DNA of 64,000 nt from Ruegeria faecimaris (GTDB lineage: Bacteria; Pseudomonadota; Alphaproteobacteria; Rhodobacterales; Rhodobacteraceae). The DNA lies in contig NZ_FXTE01000004.1 in NCBI RefSeq assembly GCF_900182615.1, positions 62,001-126,000 of the forward strand, in the 5' to 3' direction. Below are positions 52,965 through 62,673 of the stretch, one piece after another. The notes beneath the pieces were generated by a model. The model had not been told where the DNA came from. It was given only the letters and a program-made list of their open reading frames with translations, and ran no database searches. The position numbers and the translations under genes were made by a program. Positions within the stretch are counted from its first letter, which is position 1; each line of letters starts with the position of its first letter.

Positions 52965-54097
52965 CCTCTGAGACGGTTGTATTCAGAAACGGCGCCTATT
53001 TCGACGGCACACACCTGCTGGAGGGGCAGGCGGTTGTGTTTCGCCAAGGTAATTTGTCCGAGATCACCCCGGCAGACGGAACCAAAATCGCCGGGCAGCA
53101 GGTCGATCTGAACGGTGATATTCTCTGCCCCGGATTTGTGGACCTACAGGTCAATGGCGGTGGTAGTGTCATGTTCAACGATGACCCTTCTGTCGAGACT
53201 ATCCAGCGTATTTCTCAAGCGCATAGAAAGCTTGGCGTCGCATCCTTTTTGCCCACCCTGATTACCGACACTGCGGCCAAGACCCAGCAGGCAATAGAGG
53301 CCGCGATCAAGGCTGTGGATGTCGGTGTTCCCGGTGTCGCTGGACTGCATCTGGAGGGACCGCATCTTTCGTTGGCGCGAAAAGGGGCGCATGACGCCGC
53401 GCTGATCCGCCCGATGGATGAAGAGGATCTGACCACCCTAATAGCCGCGGCCAGCCGATTGCCTTGCCTCAAAGTAACCCTGGCGCCAGAAGCTGTGTCT
53501 GAGCGACAGGTTACCTCTTTGGCTGAGGCCGGAATTCTGGTGTCTCTGGGTCATAGCGATGCGGATTTTGCGACCTGTCAACGTTATGCTGCGGCGGGCG
53601 CCCGCTGTGTCACACATCTGTTCAACGCCATGAGCCAGCTTGGAAACCGCGAGCCTGGTCTTGTGGGGGCGGCGCTGGCTAATGCGGGTTTGTCTGCGGG
53701 TCTGATTGCCGACAGTATACACGTACACCCTGAGGTCATGCGGGCGGCATGGGCGGCAAAGACCGGCCCGGCCCGGATATTTCTGGTCAGCGATGCCATG
53801 GCTGTTGCCGGAACAGAGGATGCCGAATTCAACCTTGAAGGGCGCCGTATTACCAGAACGGATGGCCGCCTGACGCTTGAAAATGGAACGCTGGCAGGGG
53901 CTGACCTGGATCTGACGACGGCTGTTCGCATCCTTGTTAAAAATGCCGGTGTCCCGCTGAAGGATGCGCTGAGCGCCGCAACGACCTATCCTGCGAAGTT
54001 GATTGGTTTGGCCGAATCTTCCAGTAAGAATCTGGCATCCATGATCCGTATTTCGGCGGATCTTGAATCTTGCGAATGGGCGAATGCCGCGCGTTGA
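52961..54097 (+). CDS. nagA: N-acetylglucosamine-6-phosphate deacetylase
   Basis: Removes acetate from GlcNAc-6-phosphate, giving GlcN-6-phosphate. The 378-residue amidohydrolase shows CPGFVDLQVNGGG near residue 53, HLEGPHLSLARKGAHD near 127 with the metal Glu, VSLGHSDADF near 190, CVTHLFNAMSQLGNREPG near 210 and the catalytic Asp in LVSDAMAVAG near 273. It closes the pathway MurNAc-6-P to GlcNAc-6-P to GlcN-6-P to fructose-6-P together with its neighbours. Confidence 0.96.
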   Translation: MTSETVVFRNGAYFDGTHLLEGQAVVFRQGNLSEITPADGTKIAGQQVDLNGDILCPGFVDLQVNGGGSVMFNDDPSVETIQRISQAHRKLGVASFLPTLITDTAAKTQQAIEAAIKAVDVGVPGVAGLHLEGPHLSLARKGAHDAALIRPMDEEDLTTLIAAASRLPCLKVTLAPEAVSERQVTSLAEAGILVSLGHSDADFATCQRYAAAGARCVTHLFNAMSQLGNREPGLVGAALANAGLSAGLIADSIHVHPEVMRAAWAAKTGPARIFLVSDAMAVAGTEDAEFNLEGRRITRTDGRLTLENGTLAGADLDLTTAVRILVKNAGVPLKDALSAATTYPAKLIGLAESSSKNLASMIRISADLESCEWANAAR

Positions 54098-54119
54098 ATA
54101 AGCCGCCCGCTGCCGAAAC

Positions 54120-54148
54120 GACCCCGGGATTACCGATGCGCCGGGGTC
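54120..54148 (+). terminator. Hairpin after nagA
   Basis: GACCCCGG / CCGGGGTC arms with a 13-base loop, 23 bases after the nagA stop. No T-run; probable end of the nag operon. Confidence 0.5.
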
Positions 54149-54194
54149 CGTCCCCGGGTGTCATATGATTTTGAATTTCGCGTGCGAACTGTGC

Positions 54195-54221
54195 TTGACG
54201 ACACCTTGGGCATGGCATAAA
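54195..54221 (+). promoter_or_regulatory. Weak candidate promoter of the tRNA gene
   Basis: TTGACG at 54195 with CATAAA at 54216, spacing 15; the tRNA begins 15 bases later. The spacing is short, so this is a tentative reading. Confidence 0.3.
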
Positions 54222-54235
54222 CCAGCCACCGCTGA

Positions 54236-54310
<75 letters not shown>

Positions 54311-54437
54311 AATCAGCCCCAAAAATCTGCGTCAAATAGCCTTTCGTTTGGGCCATTCGGCTGCACCGCTTGACCCGGCGGGTTGTAGACGCCAAGAAGC
54401 GGGATACCGGAATTCGAACACGAAGTAAGGGCCTGAC

Positions 54438-56258
54438 ATGGCAAAACCCGTCTCAGCCAGTCCAGCAGCAAAACCCGCACCCGGTGCGGCTGAGGAACGG
54501 GCCAGGTCCAGGAAGATCGGTGTTCTGGCTTCGCTCTGGCCATTCATGAAGCCTTATCGATTGCAAATGATTGGGGCCTCTTTGGCCTTGGTTCTGACCG
54601 CCAGCATGACGCTGACATTGCCTTTGGCTGTCCGCCGTGTGGTCGACAACTTTCGGATCGAAGACGGAGAGCTACTGGATTGGTACTTTCTGGCGGCGCT
54701 GGGCATCGCCGCGATTCTGGCCGTCGGAACAGGCATCCGCTACGCGCTTGTTACGCGCCTGGGTGAACGCGTTGTCGCCGATATCCGCAAAGCCGTTTTT
54801 GATCGCGTCATCGGGATGAGCCCCGAATTCTATGAACGTATCATGACGGGTGAGGTGCTGAGCCGGATCACGACCGACACCACGCTGATTCAATCCGTGC
54901 TGGGCTCGTCGGTCTCGATCGCTCTACGCAATATGTTGATGTTTCTGGGCGGGCTTGTACTGATGCTGCTGACCTCGGCCAAGCTGACCGGGATGGTCTT
55001 GCTGCTGATTCCGCTGGTTGTGGTTCCGATACTGGTATTGGGGCGGCGCCTGCGGGTTATTAGCCGGGAAAACCAAGACTGGATCGCAGCCTCATCAGGC
55101 AATGCCGGCGAGGCGCTGAGCGCGGTTCAAACCGTTCAGGCCTTTACCCATGAGCAGGCCAGCCGAAATCAATTCGGTGAGATGACCGAAACGTCCTATA
55201 CTGTCTCGCTGCGCCGAATTCAGACCCGGGCCGTGCTGACCGTCATCGTTATATTCCTGGTGTTTTCCGGAATCGTGGGCGTGTTGTGGATGGGGGCGAA
55301 TGATGTCCGCAATGGTGTCATGACCGAGGGCGTTCTGATCCAGTTCGTGATCTATTCGATCATCATGGCCGGTTCGGTTGCGGCCCTGTCCGAAATCTGG
55401 AGCGAATTGCAGCGTGCGGCCGGTGCGACCGAGCGGTTGGTCGAGCTGTTGAATGCTCAGGACACCGTGAACGATCCCGGCCAGGCGCAAGTTTTCCCCG
55501 CGCCCGTGCGCGGCGAGATTCAGTTCGACGATGTGACTTTCCGCTACCCGGCGCGTCCAGATGTCGTGGCGTTGAATGAACTGTCGCTGACAGTCAACCC
55601 CGGGGAAACCGTCGCATTTGTCGGCCCCTCGGGGGCCGGAAAAACAACCGTGATCCAGATGATTCAGCGATTCTATGATCCTGACTCGGGACGCGTTTGT
55701 TTGGATGGCATTGACCTGCGAGATTTGGATCGTTCCAATTTCCGCCGTCATATGGCACTTGTGCCTCAGGATCCCACGATATTCGCAGCATCGGCGCGCG
55801 AAAATATCCGATTTGGGCGGCTCGATGCGACGGATGCCGAGGTTGAAGACGCAGCCCGCGCAGCTGCGGCCCACGAATTCATCTCGACGCTGCCCGAAGG
55901 CTATGACAGCTTTGTAGGAGAGCGAGGCGTCATGCTGTCCGGGGGACAAAAGCAGCGGATCGCCATCGCCCGCGCCATTTTGCGCGATGCTCCGATCCTG
56001 TTGTTGGATGAGGCGACATCGGCATTGGACGCTGGAAGCGAGCGCGCTGTGCAAGGGGCTGTCGACAGGTTGCGTGCAGGGCGGACGACGCTGATTGTTG
56101 CGCACAGATTGGCAACCGTGAAAAAAGCCGACCGCATCATCGTCCTGGAGAACGGGCAGATCGTTGCGCAGGGAACGCATGACGATCTGGTATCGCAGGA
56201 TGGGCTGTACGCGCGTTTGGCACGGTTGCAATTTACCGATGGTGTTGCAGCAGAGTAA
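54438..56258 (+). CDS. ABC transporter, fused permease and ATPase (MsbA/LmrA-like)
   Basis: A 606-residue half-transporter exporter acting as a homodimer. The membrane domain with six helices spans about 35-330; the ATPase spans about 360-595 with Walker A GPSGAGKTTVIQ, signature LSGGQKQRIAIARA, Walker B ILLLDEATSALDA and switch His in IVAHRLATV. FDDVTFRYPARPDVVAL precedes the ATPase. The N-terminus has an Ala/Pro-rich cytosolic tail of 25-30 residues. Lipid or drug export is likely, substrate unknown. Single gene 127 bases after the tRNA. Confidence 0.93.
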   Translation: MAKPVSASPAAKPAPGAAEERARSRKIGVLASLWPFMKPYRLQMIGASLALVLTASMTLTLPLAVRRVVDNFRIEDGELLDWYFLAALGIAAILAVGTGIRYALVTRLGERVVADIRKAVFDRVIGMSPEFYERIMTGEVLSRITTDTTLIQSVLGSSVSIALRNMLMFLGGLVLMLLTSAKLTGMVLLLIPLVVVPILVLGRRLRVISRENQDWIAASSGNAGEALSAVQTVQAFTHEQASRNQFGEMTETSYTVSLRRIQTRAVLTVIVIFLVFSGIVGVLWMGANDVRNGVMTEGVLIQFVIYSIIMAGSVAALSEIWSELQRAAGATERLVELLNAQDTVNDPGQAQVFPAPVRGEIQFDDVTFRYPARPDVVALNELSLTVNPGETVAFVGPSGAGKTTVIQMIQRFYDPDSGRVCLDGIDLRDLDRSNFRRHMALVPQDPTIFAASARENIRFGRLDATDAEVEDAARAAAAHEFISTLPEGYDSFVGERGVMLSGGQKQRIAIARAILRDAPILLLDEATSALDAGSERAVQGAVDRLRAGRTTLIVAHRLATVKKADRIIVLENGQIVAQGTHDDLVSQDGLYARLARLQFTDGVAAE

Positions 56259-56409
56259 CCTGATGGCGAGATATTTTGTTTTGCGCCCCAGCGTCATTCT
56301 ACATTCTGGGTTGTTCTGCCGTTAAGCCCTTACTTGCACATGAGCGGGTTTTACTTTCATCCTAGATGAGAGCCTGCGCGTGACGCAGTAAAAGTACAGG
56401 GAGGAACTA

Positions 56410-58299
56410 ATGGCATTCGCGGGATTAGACGATAAGGCAAGAATAGAAAATGAAATGCCGTGGGAGGATCGAGACGTACCGGTAACCTTTCATCAGTTAC
56501 TTTCTCGAACGGCGGCCAAGTTCCCCGACCACAAGGCCATTAGCTTTCAGCTGTTTTCCGGCCCAACCGATAAGGCCGAGACACTGACGTGGTCTGATCT
56601 GCTGGGTAAGGTCAATCAGGCCGCCAATCTTTTCAGATCTCTGGGTATCGGTGAAAACGATGTGGTGGCCTATGTACTGCCCAACTGCAACGAAACTCTG
56701 GTGACCCTCATGGGAGGGGCCGTCGCAGGGATCGTGAACCCGATCAACCCGTTGTTGGAGCCCGAGCAAATCGCAGCAATTTTGCGCGAGACGAAAGCCA
56801 AGGTTGTTGTGACGCTAAAGTCATTTCCCAAAGCCGATGTTGCACAGAAGGTGGAAGAGGCCGTACGCCACGCGCCCGGTGTGAACACAATTCTGGAAAT
56901 CGACCTGAATCGCTATCTGACGCCTCCGAAATCGTGGATCGTGCCCCTTGTGCGTCCCAAAATGGGCGACAAGGCTAAATTGGCTCATGCGGATTATTTG
57001 AATTTCAGCAAAGAGCTGGCGAAACAGCCCAAGACACTGACATTCGAAGACAGTAAATCAGACCGTGTTGCGTGCTATTTCCATACTGGTGGTACAACCG
57101 GCATGCCCAAGGTTGCACAACACAAATATTCCGGCCTGATCTATAATGGCTGGTGTGGTGGCACCTTGTTGTTCGACGAAAACGATGTGGTCATGTGCCC
57201 ACTGCCCATGTTCCACGTCTTTGCTGTGCATGTGATCGTCATGGCTGCGGTGAGTTCGGGTGCGCATGTGGTCTTCCCGACGCCTCAAGGATATCGCGGG
57301 GATGGCGTTTTCGACAATTTCTGGAAACTGATCGAGCGTTGGAAAGTCAGCTTTATCATCACGGTTCCGACAGCGATCTCTGCCAAAATGCAGCGCCCTG
57401 TCGACGCCGATATCTCGTCAGTGAAAACGGCCTTCTCAGGCTCGGCTCCTTTGCCGGTTGAACTGTTCCGTCGCTTTGAAGAGGCCACCGGCGTTACTAT
57501 AGTCGAAGGCTATGGCTTGACCGAAGCCACCTGCCTTGTGTCGTGCAACCCGGTGGATGGCGAAAAGAAGATCGGTTCGATTGGCGTTCCGTTCCCTTAT
57601 ACGGATGTGAAAATCCTGCAGGATGGGCCCGACGGTCCGACCGAATGTGGAACTGATCAGATTGGTGAGATCTGTATCTCGAACCCCGGCGTATTTGCGG
57701 GCAACACGTATACAGAGGTCGAAAAGAACGTGGGCCTGTTCCACTATGACAAATATCTGCGCACCGGTGATTTGGGCCGGTTTGACGATGATGGCTATTT
57801 GTGGATCACCGGTCGTGCCAAGGATTTGATCATTCGCGGCGGGCACAATATCGACCCGGCCGAGATCGAAGAGGCGCTGTTGGGGCATGAGGCCGTGGCA
57901 TTTGCCGGTGCGATCGGTCAACCAGACGCCCATGCGGGCGAAGTGCCCTGTGCCTTTGTCGAACTGGTCTCCGGGGCCAGTGTGACAGAGCAGGAGCTGA
58001 TGGAATACTGCAGAGTTCACGTTCACGAGCGTGCCGCGCAACCTAAGCACATGACAATTCTGGACGAACTGCCCAAGACGGCAGTGGGCAAAGTCTTTAA
58101 GCCCGAGCTACGTAAGCAGGCGATCACACGCATCTACAATGGTGCGCTTGAAGACGCAGGCGTTGCTGCGCGTGTGGTTTCGGTTCTGGATGATAAAAAG
58201 CGCGGGCTTGTCGCGCAGCTTGACGCCAACGGTTCCTCGGACGACGATGTCAGCAAAGTGCTGGGATCGTTCACCCGGCCATGGGAGTGGGCTGCCTGA
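56410..58299 (+). CDS. Acyl-CoA synthetase (AMP-forming)
   Basis: ANL-superfamily ligase of 629 residues that activates a carboxylic acid via an acyl-adenylate to its CoA ester. The P-loop is a variant, CYFHTGGTTGMPKVAQHKY near residue 220; GYGLTEATCL near 368; YLRTGDLGRFDDDGYLWITG near 455; and the catalytic C-terminal Lys is expected in LPKTAVGKVFKPELR near 560. It is longer than typical FadD (about 560). The acid is not evident. The alpha/beta hydrolase gene follows after 13 bases, suggesting the two act on the same compound. Confidence 0.93.
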   Translation: MAFAGLDDKARIENEMPWEDRDVPVTFHQLLSRTAAKFPDHKAISFQLFSGPTDKAETLTWSDLLGKVNQAANLFRSLGIGENDVVAYVLPNCNETLVTLMGGAVAGIVNPINPLLEPEQIAAILRETKAKVVVTLKSFPKADVAQKVEEAVRHAPGVNTILEIDLNRYLTPPKSWIVPLVRPKMGDKAKLAHADYLNFSKELAKQPKTLTFEDSKSDRVACYFHTGGTTGMPKVAQHKYSGLIYNGWCGGTLLFDENDVVMCPLPMFHVFAVHVIVMAAVSSGAHVVFPTPQGYRGDGVFDNFWKLIERWKVSFIITVPTAISAKMQRPVDADISSVKTAFSGSAPLPVELFRRFEEATGVTIVEGYGLTEATCLVSCNPVDGEKKIGSIGVPFPYTDVKILQDGPDGPTECGTDQIGEICISNPGVFAGNTYTEVEKNVGLFHYDKYLRTGDLGRFDDDGYLWITGRAKDLIIRGGHNIDPAEIEEALLGHEAVAFAGAIGQPDAHAGEVPCAFVELVSGASVTEQELMEYCRVHVHERAAQPKHMTILDELPKTAVGKVFKPELRKQAITRIYNGALEDAGVAARVVSVLDDKKRGLVAQLDANGSSDDDVSKVLGSFTRPWEWAA

Positions 58300-58312
58300 T
58301 CGCGGAGGGGCT

Positions 58313-59236
58313 ATGGACTATGAACGTCTGATTGATGAAGAAACTTGGGCGTTCATAAGACGAACGGCTGAAAGCTATCCTGATGACGCGGTCGAATTGT
58401 CGATCGAAGATCAGCGCGGCGTCTATGACGTAATGTGCAAGGATTTTCGCCAACCTCGCCCAATGGGTGTTGAAACAGAAGACAGGCGCGCCGATGGCGT
58501 GCCTGTTCGCATTTACACCGCAGGCAATCCAAGCCGGACGGTGATCTATTTCCACGGAGGCGGGTTTGTCGTCGGCGGGCTGGACAGTCACGACGATGTC
58601 TGTGCCGAACTTTGTGCACAAACTGGGTATCGGGTGATTGCCGTGGATTACCGCCTGAGCCCCGAACATATTCATCCTGCCCAGTTTCACGATAGTTGGG
58701 CGGCAACCAACTGGGCGGTGCAAGAGTTCCAGGACCCTTTCGTTCTGGCGGGCGACAGCGCTGGTGGAAATCTGGCCGCCGCAGTTTCACAGCACGGACG
58801 GACGCAGTTTGACAATCTTCTTGGTCAGGTCCTCATCTATCCAGGCTTGGGCGGAGATTCGTCCCGTGGTTCCTATAAGGAACATGCCCATGCGCCTTTG
58901 CTGACGCTGGAGGATGTAAGTTTTTACGAGAAGGTGCGCTGTGGTGGAGATGTGCCGGAAAACGACCCGACATTCGCTCCATTGCATGACACGGATTTCT
59001 CGGGGCTGCCCCCAACCGTGGTGGTAACTGCAGATTGTGATCCCTTACGTGATGATGGTGCGATCTATTGCGAACAGATCAGGGCTGCAGGTGGGCAGGC
59101 TCATTGCATCAATGAATCCGGCCTTGTGCACGGCTATCTGCGGGCGCGCACCATGGTCAAACGTGCGGCGGACAGCTTCGAGAGGATCTCGGTGGCGATA
59201 GAGGCGTTGGGCCAGCAGATCTGGCCTTACGACTGA
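58313..59236 (+). CDS. Alpha/beta hydrolase, HSL (hormone-sensitive lipase) type
   Basis: An esterase/lactonase of 307 residues. The oxyanion motif HGGG is in VIYFHGGGFVVGG near residue 78; the nucleophile Ser lies in AGDSAGGNLAAAV near 147; the acid Asp in TADCDPLRDDG near 245 and the catalytic His in GLVHGYLRA near 277. The start at 58313 follows GGAGGGG; the longer frame lies inside the synthetase gene. It is cotranscribed with the acyl-CoA synthetase and convergent with the phosphodiesterase gene four bases on. Confidence 0.92.
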   Translation: MDYERLIDEETWAFIRRTAESYPDDAVELSIEDQRGVYDVMCKDFRQPRPMGVETEDRRADGVPVRIYTAGNPSRTVIYFHGGGFVVGGLDSHDDVCAELCAQTGYRVIAVDYRLSPEHIHPAQFHDSWAATNWAVQEFQDPFVLAGDSAGGNLAAAVSQHGRTQFDNLLGQVLIYPGLGGDSSRGSYKEHAHAPLLTLEDVSFYEKVRCGGDVPENDPTFAPLHDTDFSGLPPTVVVTADCDPLRDDGAIYCEQIRAAGGQAHCINESGLVHGYLRARTMVKRAADSFERISVAIEALGQQIWPYD

Positions 59237-59240
59237 TCCC

Positions 59241-60077
59241 CTACTTCAAGAAGGGCTGACCCTTCATGGTTTCGGCAACCGGGGCACCCAAACGGCCCAG
59301 AATCGTGGGCGCCAGCTGTAGCTGGTCGATCACAGCATTCGCATCGGGGCCTTCGGCGTCACCGAAGTAATACAGCGCGGTTTCCTGCTGCAATGCGCCA
59401 CGCCCACCGTGATGGCCACGATCGTCCTGGCCGTGATCTGCGGTGACGATGACGTCGTAACCCAACTGCCGCCAGCGCGGGATAAACGGGGCCAGCATTT
59501 CGTCCATCACGAAACAGGCATGGTCCATCTCTTCACATTCATGAAAGAACCTATGACCCATGCTGTCCAAAGTGCTGGTATGCAGCAATCCATAGTCCAA
59601 GCCATGGCGTAGGCAGAGATTGGTCAGCGTTGCGAACAGATCGACGTCACAGGGCGTCATCTGGTTGGCTTTGCCATAGCCTGTCATCGTGTGGAACCGA
59701 CCATGATTGATCGTTTTGCTGTTGGGCTCGTCGTATTCAACATCGCGGACATAGTCGAATGGATGGCGATTAAAGAATTGCGACCAGAAGCTGTGGGCCA
59801 CAGCCCCAGTCACGCCGCCGGCTTCGCGCACTTGGCTGAAGATGTCCTTCTGACTCAGGCGGAACACGTTGCCATTGCCGGTACAGCCATGCTCCTGCGG
59901 TGTTACACCGGTATGGATCGAGGCATAGCAGCTTGCCGAGATTGACGGTAGCACAGCGCGCTTCTTCCAAACGCGCGCCTCGCCGGTGTCGACCCAGCCT
60001 TCCAGATTGCCGAACAAACGACGGAAATTGCGCCATGGAACACCGTCCAGAATGATGAGGAGAAGTTTGCGGTCCAT
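59241..60077 (-). CDS. Alkaline phosphatase superfamily, phosphodiesterase/nucleotide pyrophosphatase type
   Basis: A 278-residue metal-dependent phosphoesterase without signal peptide. Metal ligands expected in LLIILDGVPW (Asp10), the nucleophile region LPSISASCYASIHTGVTP near 43-60, TSTLDSMGHRF near 169 (Asp and His), VTADHGQDD near 212 and a later His in HHGGRG. The layout fits type I phosphodiesterases and phosphonoacetate hydrolase-like enzymes. It stands downstream of a peptide-type ABC importer on the same strand with a hairpin between, so the link is uncertain. Confidence 0.85.
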   Translation of the reverse strand: MDRKLLLIILDGVPWRNFRRLFGNLEGWVDTGEARVWKKRAVLPSISASCYASIHTGVTPQEHGCTGNGNVFRLSQKDIFSQVREAGGVTGAVAHSFWSQFFNRHPFDYVRDVEYDEPNSKTINHGRFHTMTGYGKANQMTPCDVDLFATLTNLCLRHGLDYGLLHTSTLDSMGHRFFHECEEMDHACFVMDEMLAPFIPRWRQLGYDVIVTADHGQDDRGHHGGRGALQQETALYYFGDAEGPDANAVIDQLQLAPTILGRLGAPVAETMKGQPFLK

Positions 60078-60159
60078 GCTCTGACCCTTTTTCAGATTGC
60101 TTCAGCCGACCCTAAAAGATTCGGTGCGGTCTGGCTGCCTGATCCCGCCCCGAATGGCA

Positions 60160-60195
60160 AAATCCCGACACCTTGATCGAATGGCGCCGGGATTT
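60160..60195 (-). terminator. Terminator of the peptide-type ABC operon
   Basis: On the minus strand GAAATCCCG and CGGGATTTT form an eight-base stem with a long loop containing GGCGCC, 25 bases after the ATPase stop, ending in TTTT. Confidence 0.65.
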
Positions 60196-60220
60196 CATAA
60201 ACTTACGGGAAGGGCCGGGG

Positions 60221-61858
60221 TCAGTTCCCGGCGCTTTCCATTTTGCGGTGGGCGACGACCTCTTCCAGCCAGCCCAGATGCATTTCGGGGACAGAGCTGA
60301 GCAGTAGGTCGGTATAGTCATCAAACGGTGGGCTCAGCACCTGCGATTTGGGGCCGTAGCGGACGACTCGGCCCTGATACATCACCGCAATACTGTCGCT
60401 GATAGCGCGCACCGTTGCCAGATCGTGGGTGATGAACAGATAGGCCACATCCTCGATCTTTTGCAGGTCCAGCAGCAGTTTGAGGATACCATCCGCCACC
60501 AGAGGATCGAGCGCCGATGTCACCTCGTCACAGATGATCATCTTGGGCTTGGCCGCCAGTGAGCGTGCAATACAGACACGCTGTTTCTGGCCGCCAGACA
60601 GTTCCGCCGGGTAGCGATCCATGTACTTTTCGCCCAGTTCGATCTCATCCAACAGTTCGACGATCCGCTTGCGTTTTTCGGCACCGCGCATGTTGAAGTA
60701 GAACTCCAGCGGGCGCCCGATGATCGTGCCGACGGTCTGACGCGGGTTCATCGCCACGTCTGCCATCTGATAGATCATCTGCAACTCACGCAGGTCTTCA
60801 CGGCTGCGGCCCTTCAGGTCGCCACTTAGCTTGCGTCCGGCGAAATTGATCTCGCCATCGCGCGGCGGAAGCAGCCCGGTGATCACCCGTGCCAGCGTGG
60901 ACTTGCCAGAACCGGATTCGCCCACAACTGCCAGCGTCTGCCCCGGATGAAGCTCGACATTGACGTTGTGCAGGACGTCGAAATTTAGCCCCTTATAGCG
61001 CGCAGTGATCCCGTCAACTGTCAGCACTGGTTCGGATGTCGGCTTCTTTTCTTCATGTTCGATGGAGCGGACCGAGACCAGCGCCTTGGTATACTCTTCC
61101 TGCGGGTTGTTGATGATCTGATCGGTATTGCCGTACTCGACCGTGTTACCCATGCGCAGAACCATGATGTCGTCGCTGACTTGCGCAACGACTGCCAGAT
61201 CGTGGGTGATATAGAGCGCGGCAACGCCGGTATCACGAATGGCTTCCTTAATGGCCATCAGAACATCGATCTGGGTGGTTACATCCAGCGCAGTTGTCGG
61301 TTCGTCGAACACCACCAGATCAGGCTCAGGACAAAGCGCCAGCGCTGTCATACACCGCTGTAGCTGACCGCCCGAAACTTGGTGCGGATAGCGATCACCA
61401 ATATTGTCCGGATCGGGAAGCCCCAGCTTGGCGAACAGTTCCCGCGCGCGGGCCTCGGCCTCTTTACGCGAGAACTTCTTGTGCTCCACCGCGGCTTCGA
61501 TCACCTGATCCATGATCTTCTTGGCTGGGTTGAACGATGCTGCGGCGGATTGCGAAACATATGCTACTTCGCCTCCGCGCAGATTACGGATATCGCTATG
61601 CGGGGTTTTCAGGATATCGCGCCCGTTAACCCAAACCTCTCCGCCGGTAAGTTCAACACCACCTCGGCCATAGGCCATTGAGGCCAGACCAATGGTGGAT
61701 TTACCGGCCCCGGATTCACCGATCAGCCCCAACACCTTGCCGCGCTCGAGGTCAAAGCTGACCCCGTGCACGATTTCGATATCATGGGGTTTTTCACCCG
61801 GCGGATAGACGGTCGCGCCGATTTTGAGGTCGCGGACCTTGAGAAGGGTATCACTCAT
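60221..61858 (-). CDS. Peptide-type ABC importer, fused double ATPase (YejF-like)
   Basis: A 545-residue protein with both ATPase domains of a Dpp/Opp-type importer in one chain. Domain 1 (about 5-265): Walker A GLIGESGAGKSTIG, signature VSGGQLQRCMTALAL, Walker B LVVFDEPTTALD. Domain 2 (about 278-535): Walker A VVGESGSGKSTLAR, signature LSGGQKQRVCIARS, Walker B MIICDEVTSALD. The stop codon of the previous permease overlaps its start by four bases. Substrate likely a peptide or similar solute. Confidence 0.94.
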   Translation of the reverse strand: MSDTLLKVRDLKIGATVYPPGEKPHDIEIVHGVSFDLERGKVLGLIGESGAGKSTIGLASMAYGRGGVELTGGEVWVNGRDILKTPHSDIRNLRGGEVAYVSQSAAASFNPAKKIMDQVIEAAVEHKKFSRKEAEARARELFAKLGLPDPDNIGDRYPHQVSGGQLQRCMTALALCPEPDLVVFDEPTTALDVTTQIDVLMAIKEAIRDTGVAALYITHDLAVVAQVSDDIMVLRMGNTVEYGNTDQIINNPQEEYTKALVSVRSIEHEEKKPTSEPVLTVDGITARYKGLNFDVLHNVNVELHPGQTLAVVGESGSGKSTLARVITGLLPPRDGEINFAGRKLSGDLKGRSREDLRELQMIYQMADVAMNPRQTVGTIIGRPLEFYFNMRGAEKRKRIVELLDEIELGEKYMDRYPAELSGGQKQRVCIARSLAAKPKMIICDEVTSALDPLVADGILKLLLDLQKIEDVAYLFITHDLATVRAISDSIAVMYQGRVVRYGPKSQVLSPPFDDYTDLLLSSVPEMHLGWLEEVVAHRKMESAGN

Positions 61859-62673
61859 CCCCGGCCTCCTTTCAGCGATGTGGTACGGTTCAGGACCCAG
61901 TCAGCAACAAGGTTGACCGAGATGGCGAGGGTCGCGATGGCAACAGCCGGATATAGCGCCGCGCCGATGCCATAGACGATACCGTCTTTGTTTTCCTTCA
62001 CGATTCCACCCCAATCCGCCAGCGGCGGTTGGACGCCCAAACCCAGGAACGAGAGGGTCGAGATAAACAGAACCATAAAGATGAACCGCAATCCGAACTC
62101 GGCCACCAGAGGCGACAGAGCATTGGGCAGGATTTCCCGGAAGATGATCCAGATACGACCCTCACCGCGCAGCTTGGCAGCCTCAACATAGTCCATCACA
62201 TTGATATCCACAGCGACAGATCGCGACAGGCGATAGGGGCGTGTGGCATCCAGCAGGCCCATCACCAGGATCAGGATCGGGACAGTCACCGGGACAATCG
62301 CCAGAATGACCAGCGCCAGGATCAGTGTCGGGATCGACATGACCAGGTCAACCGCTCGGCTGAGGACCTGATCGGCCCAGCCACCAAGAACAGCGGCCAG
62401 CAAGCCCAGCGTGGTGCCGGTGGCAAAGCTGAGGATTGTGGCAGCAGCAGCGATAAAGATGGTCGTGCGCCCGCCATAGATCATGCGAGTTAGCAGATCG
62501 CGCCCGATATTGTCCGTACCCAACAGGTGTTTGGCACTGGACGGTTCCCAGACATCACCGACCACCTCAGCCATGCCGTAAGGAGCGATCAGGGGTGCCG
62601 CGAGTGCTACGAAAAAGTACAGCCCGGTGAAAAACAGACCGATCATGGCCGAAATAGGAAGATTCTTCATCAT
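61855..62673 (-). CDS. Peptide-type ABC importer permease, DppC-like
   Basis: A 272-residue inner-membrane permease with about six hydrophobic segments. LLGTDNIGRDLLTRMIYGGR near residue 51-70 is the DppC/OppC signature, and the coupling loop lies in YVEAAKLRGEGRIWIIFREI near 160. It overlaps both neighbours by four bases (ATGA), so the operon is tightly coupled. Confidence 0.95.
   Translation of the reverse strand: MMKNLPISAMIGLFFTGLYFFVALAAPLIAPYGMAEVVGDVWEPSSAKHLLGTDNIGRDLLTRMIYGGRTTIFIAAAATILSFATGTTLGLLAAVLGGWADQVLSRAVDLVMSIPTLILALVILAIVPVTVPILILVMGLLDATRPYRLSRSVAVDINVMDYVEAAKLRGEGRIWIIFREILPNALSPLVAEFGLRFIFMVLFISTLSFLGLGVQPPLADWGGIVKENKDGIVYGIGAALYPAVAIATLAISVNLVADWVLNRTTSLKGGRG

Noticed and set aside
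55095..56297. Minus-strand 400-codon frame
   Set aside because: Antisense to the ATPase half of the MsbA-like exporter; no domain.
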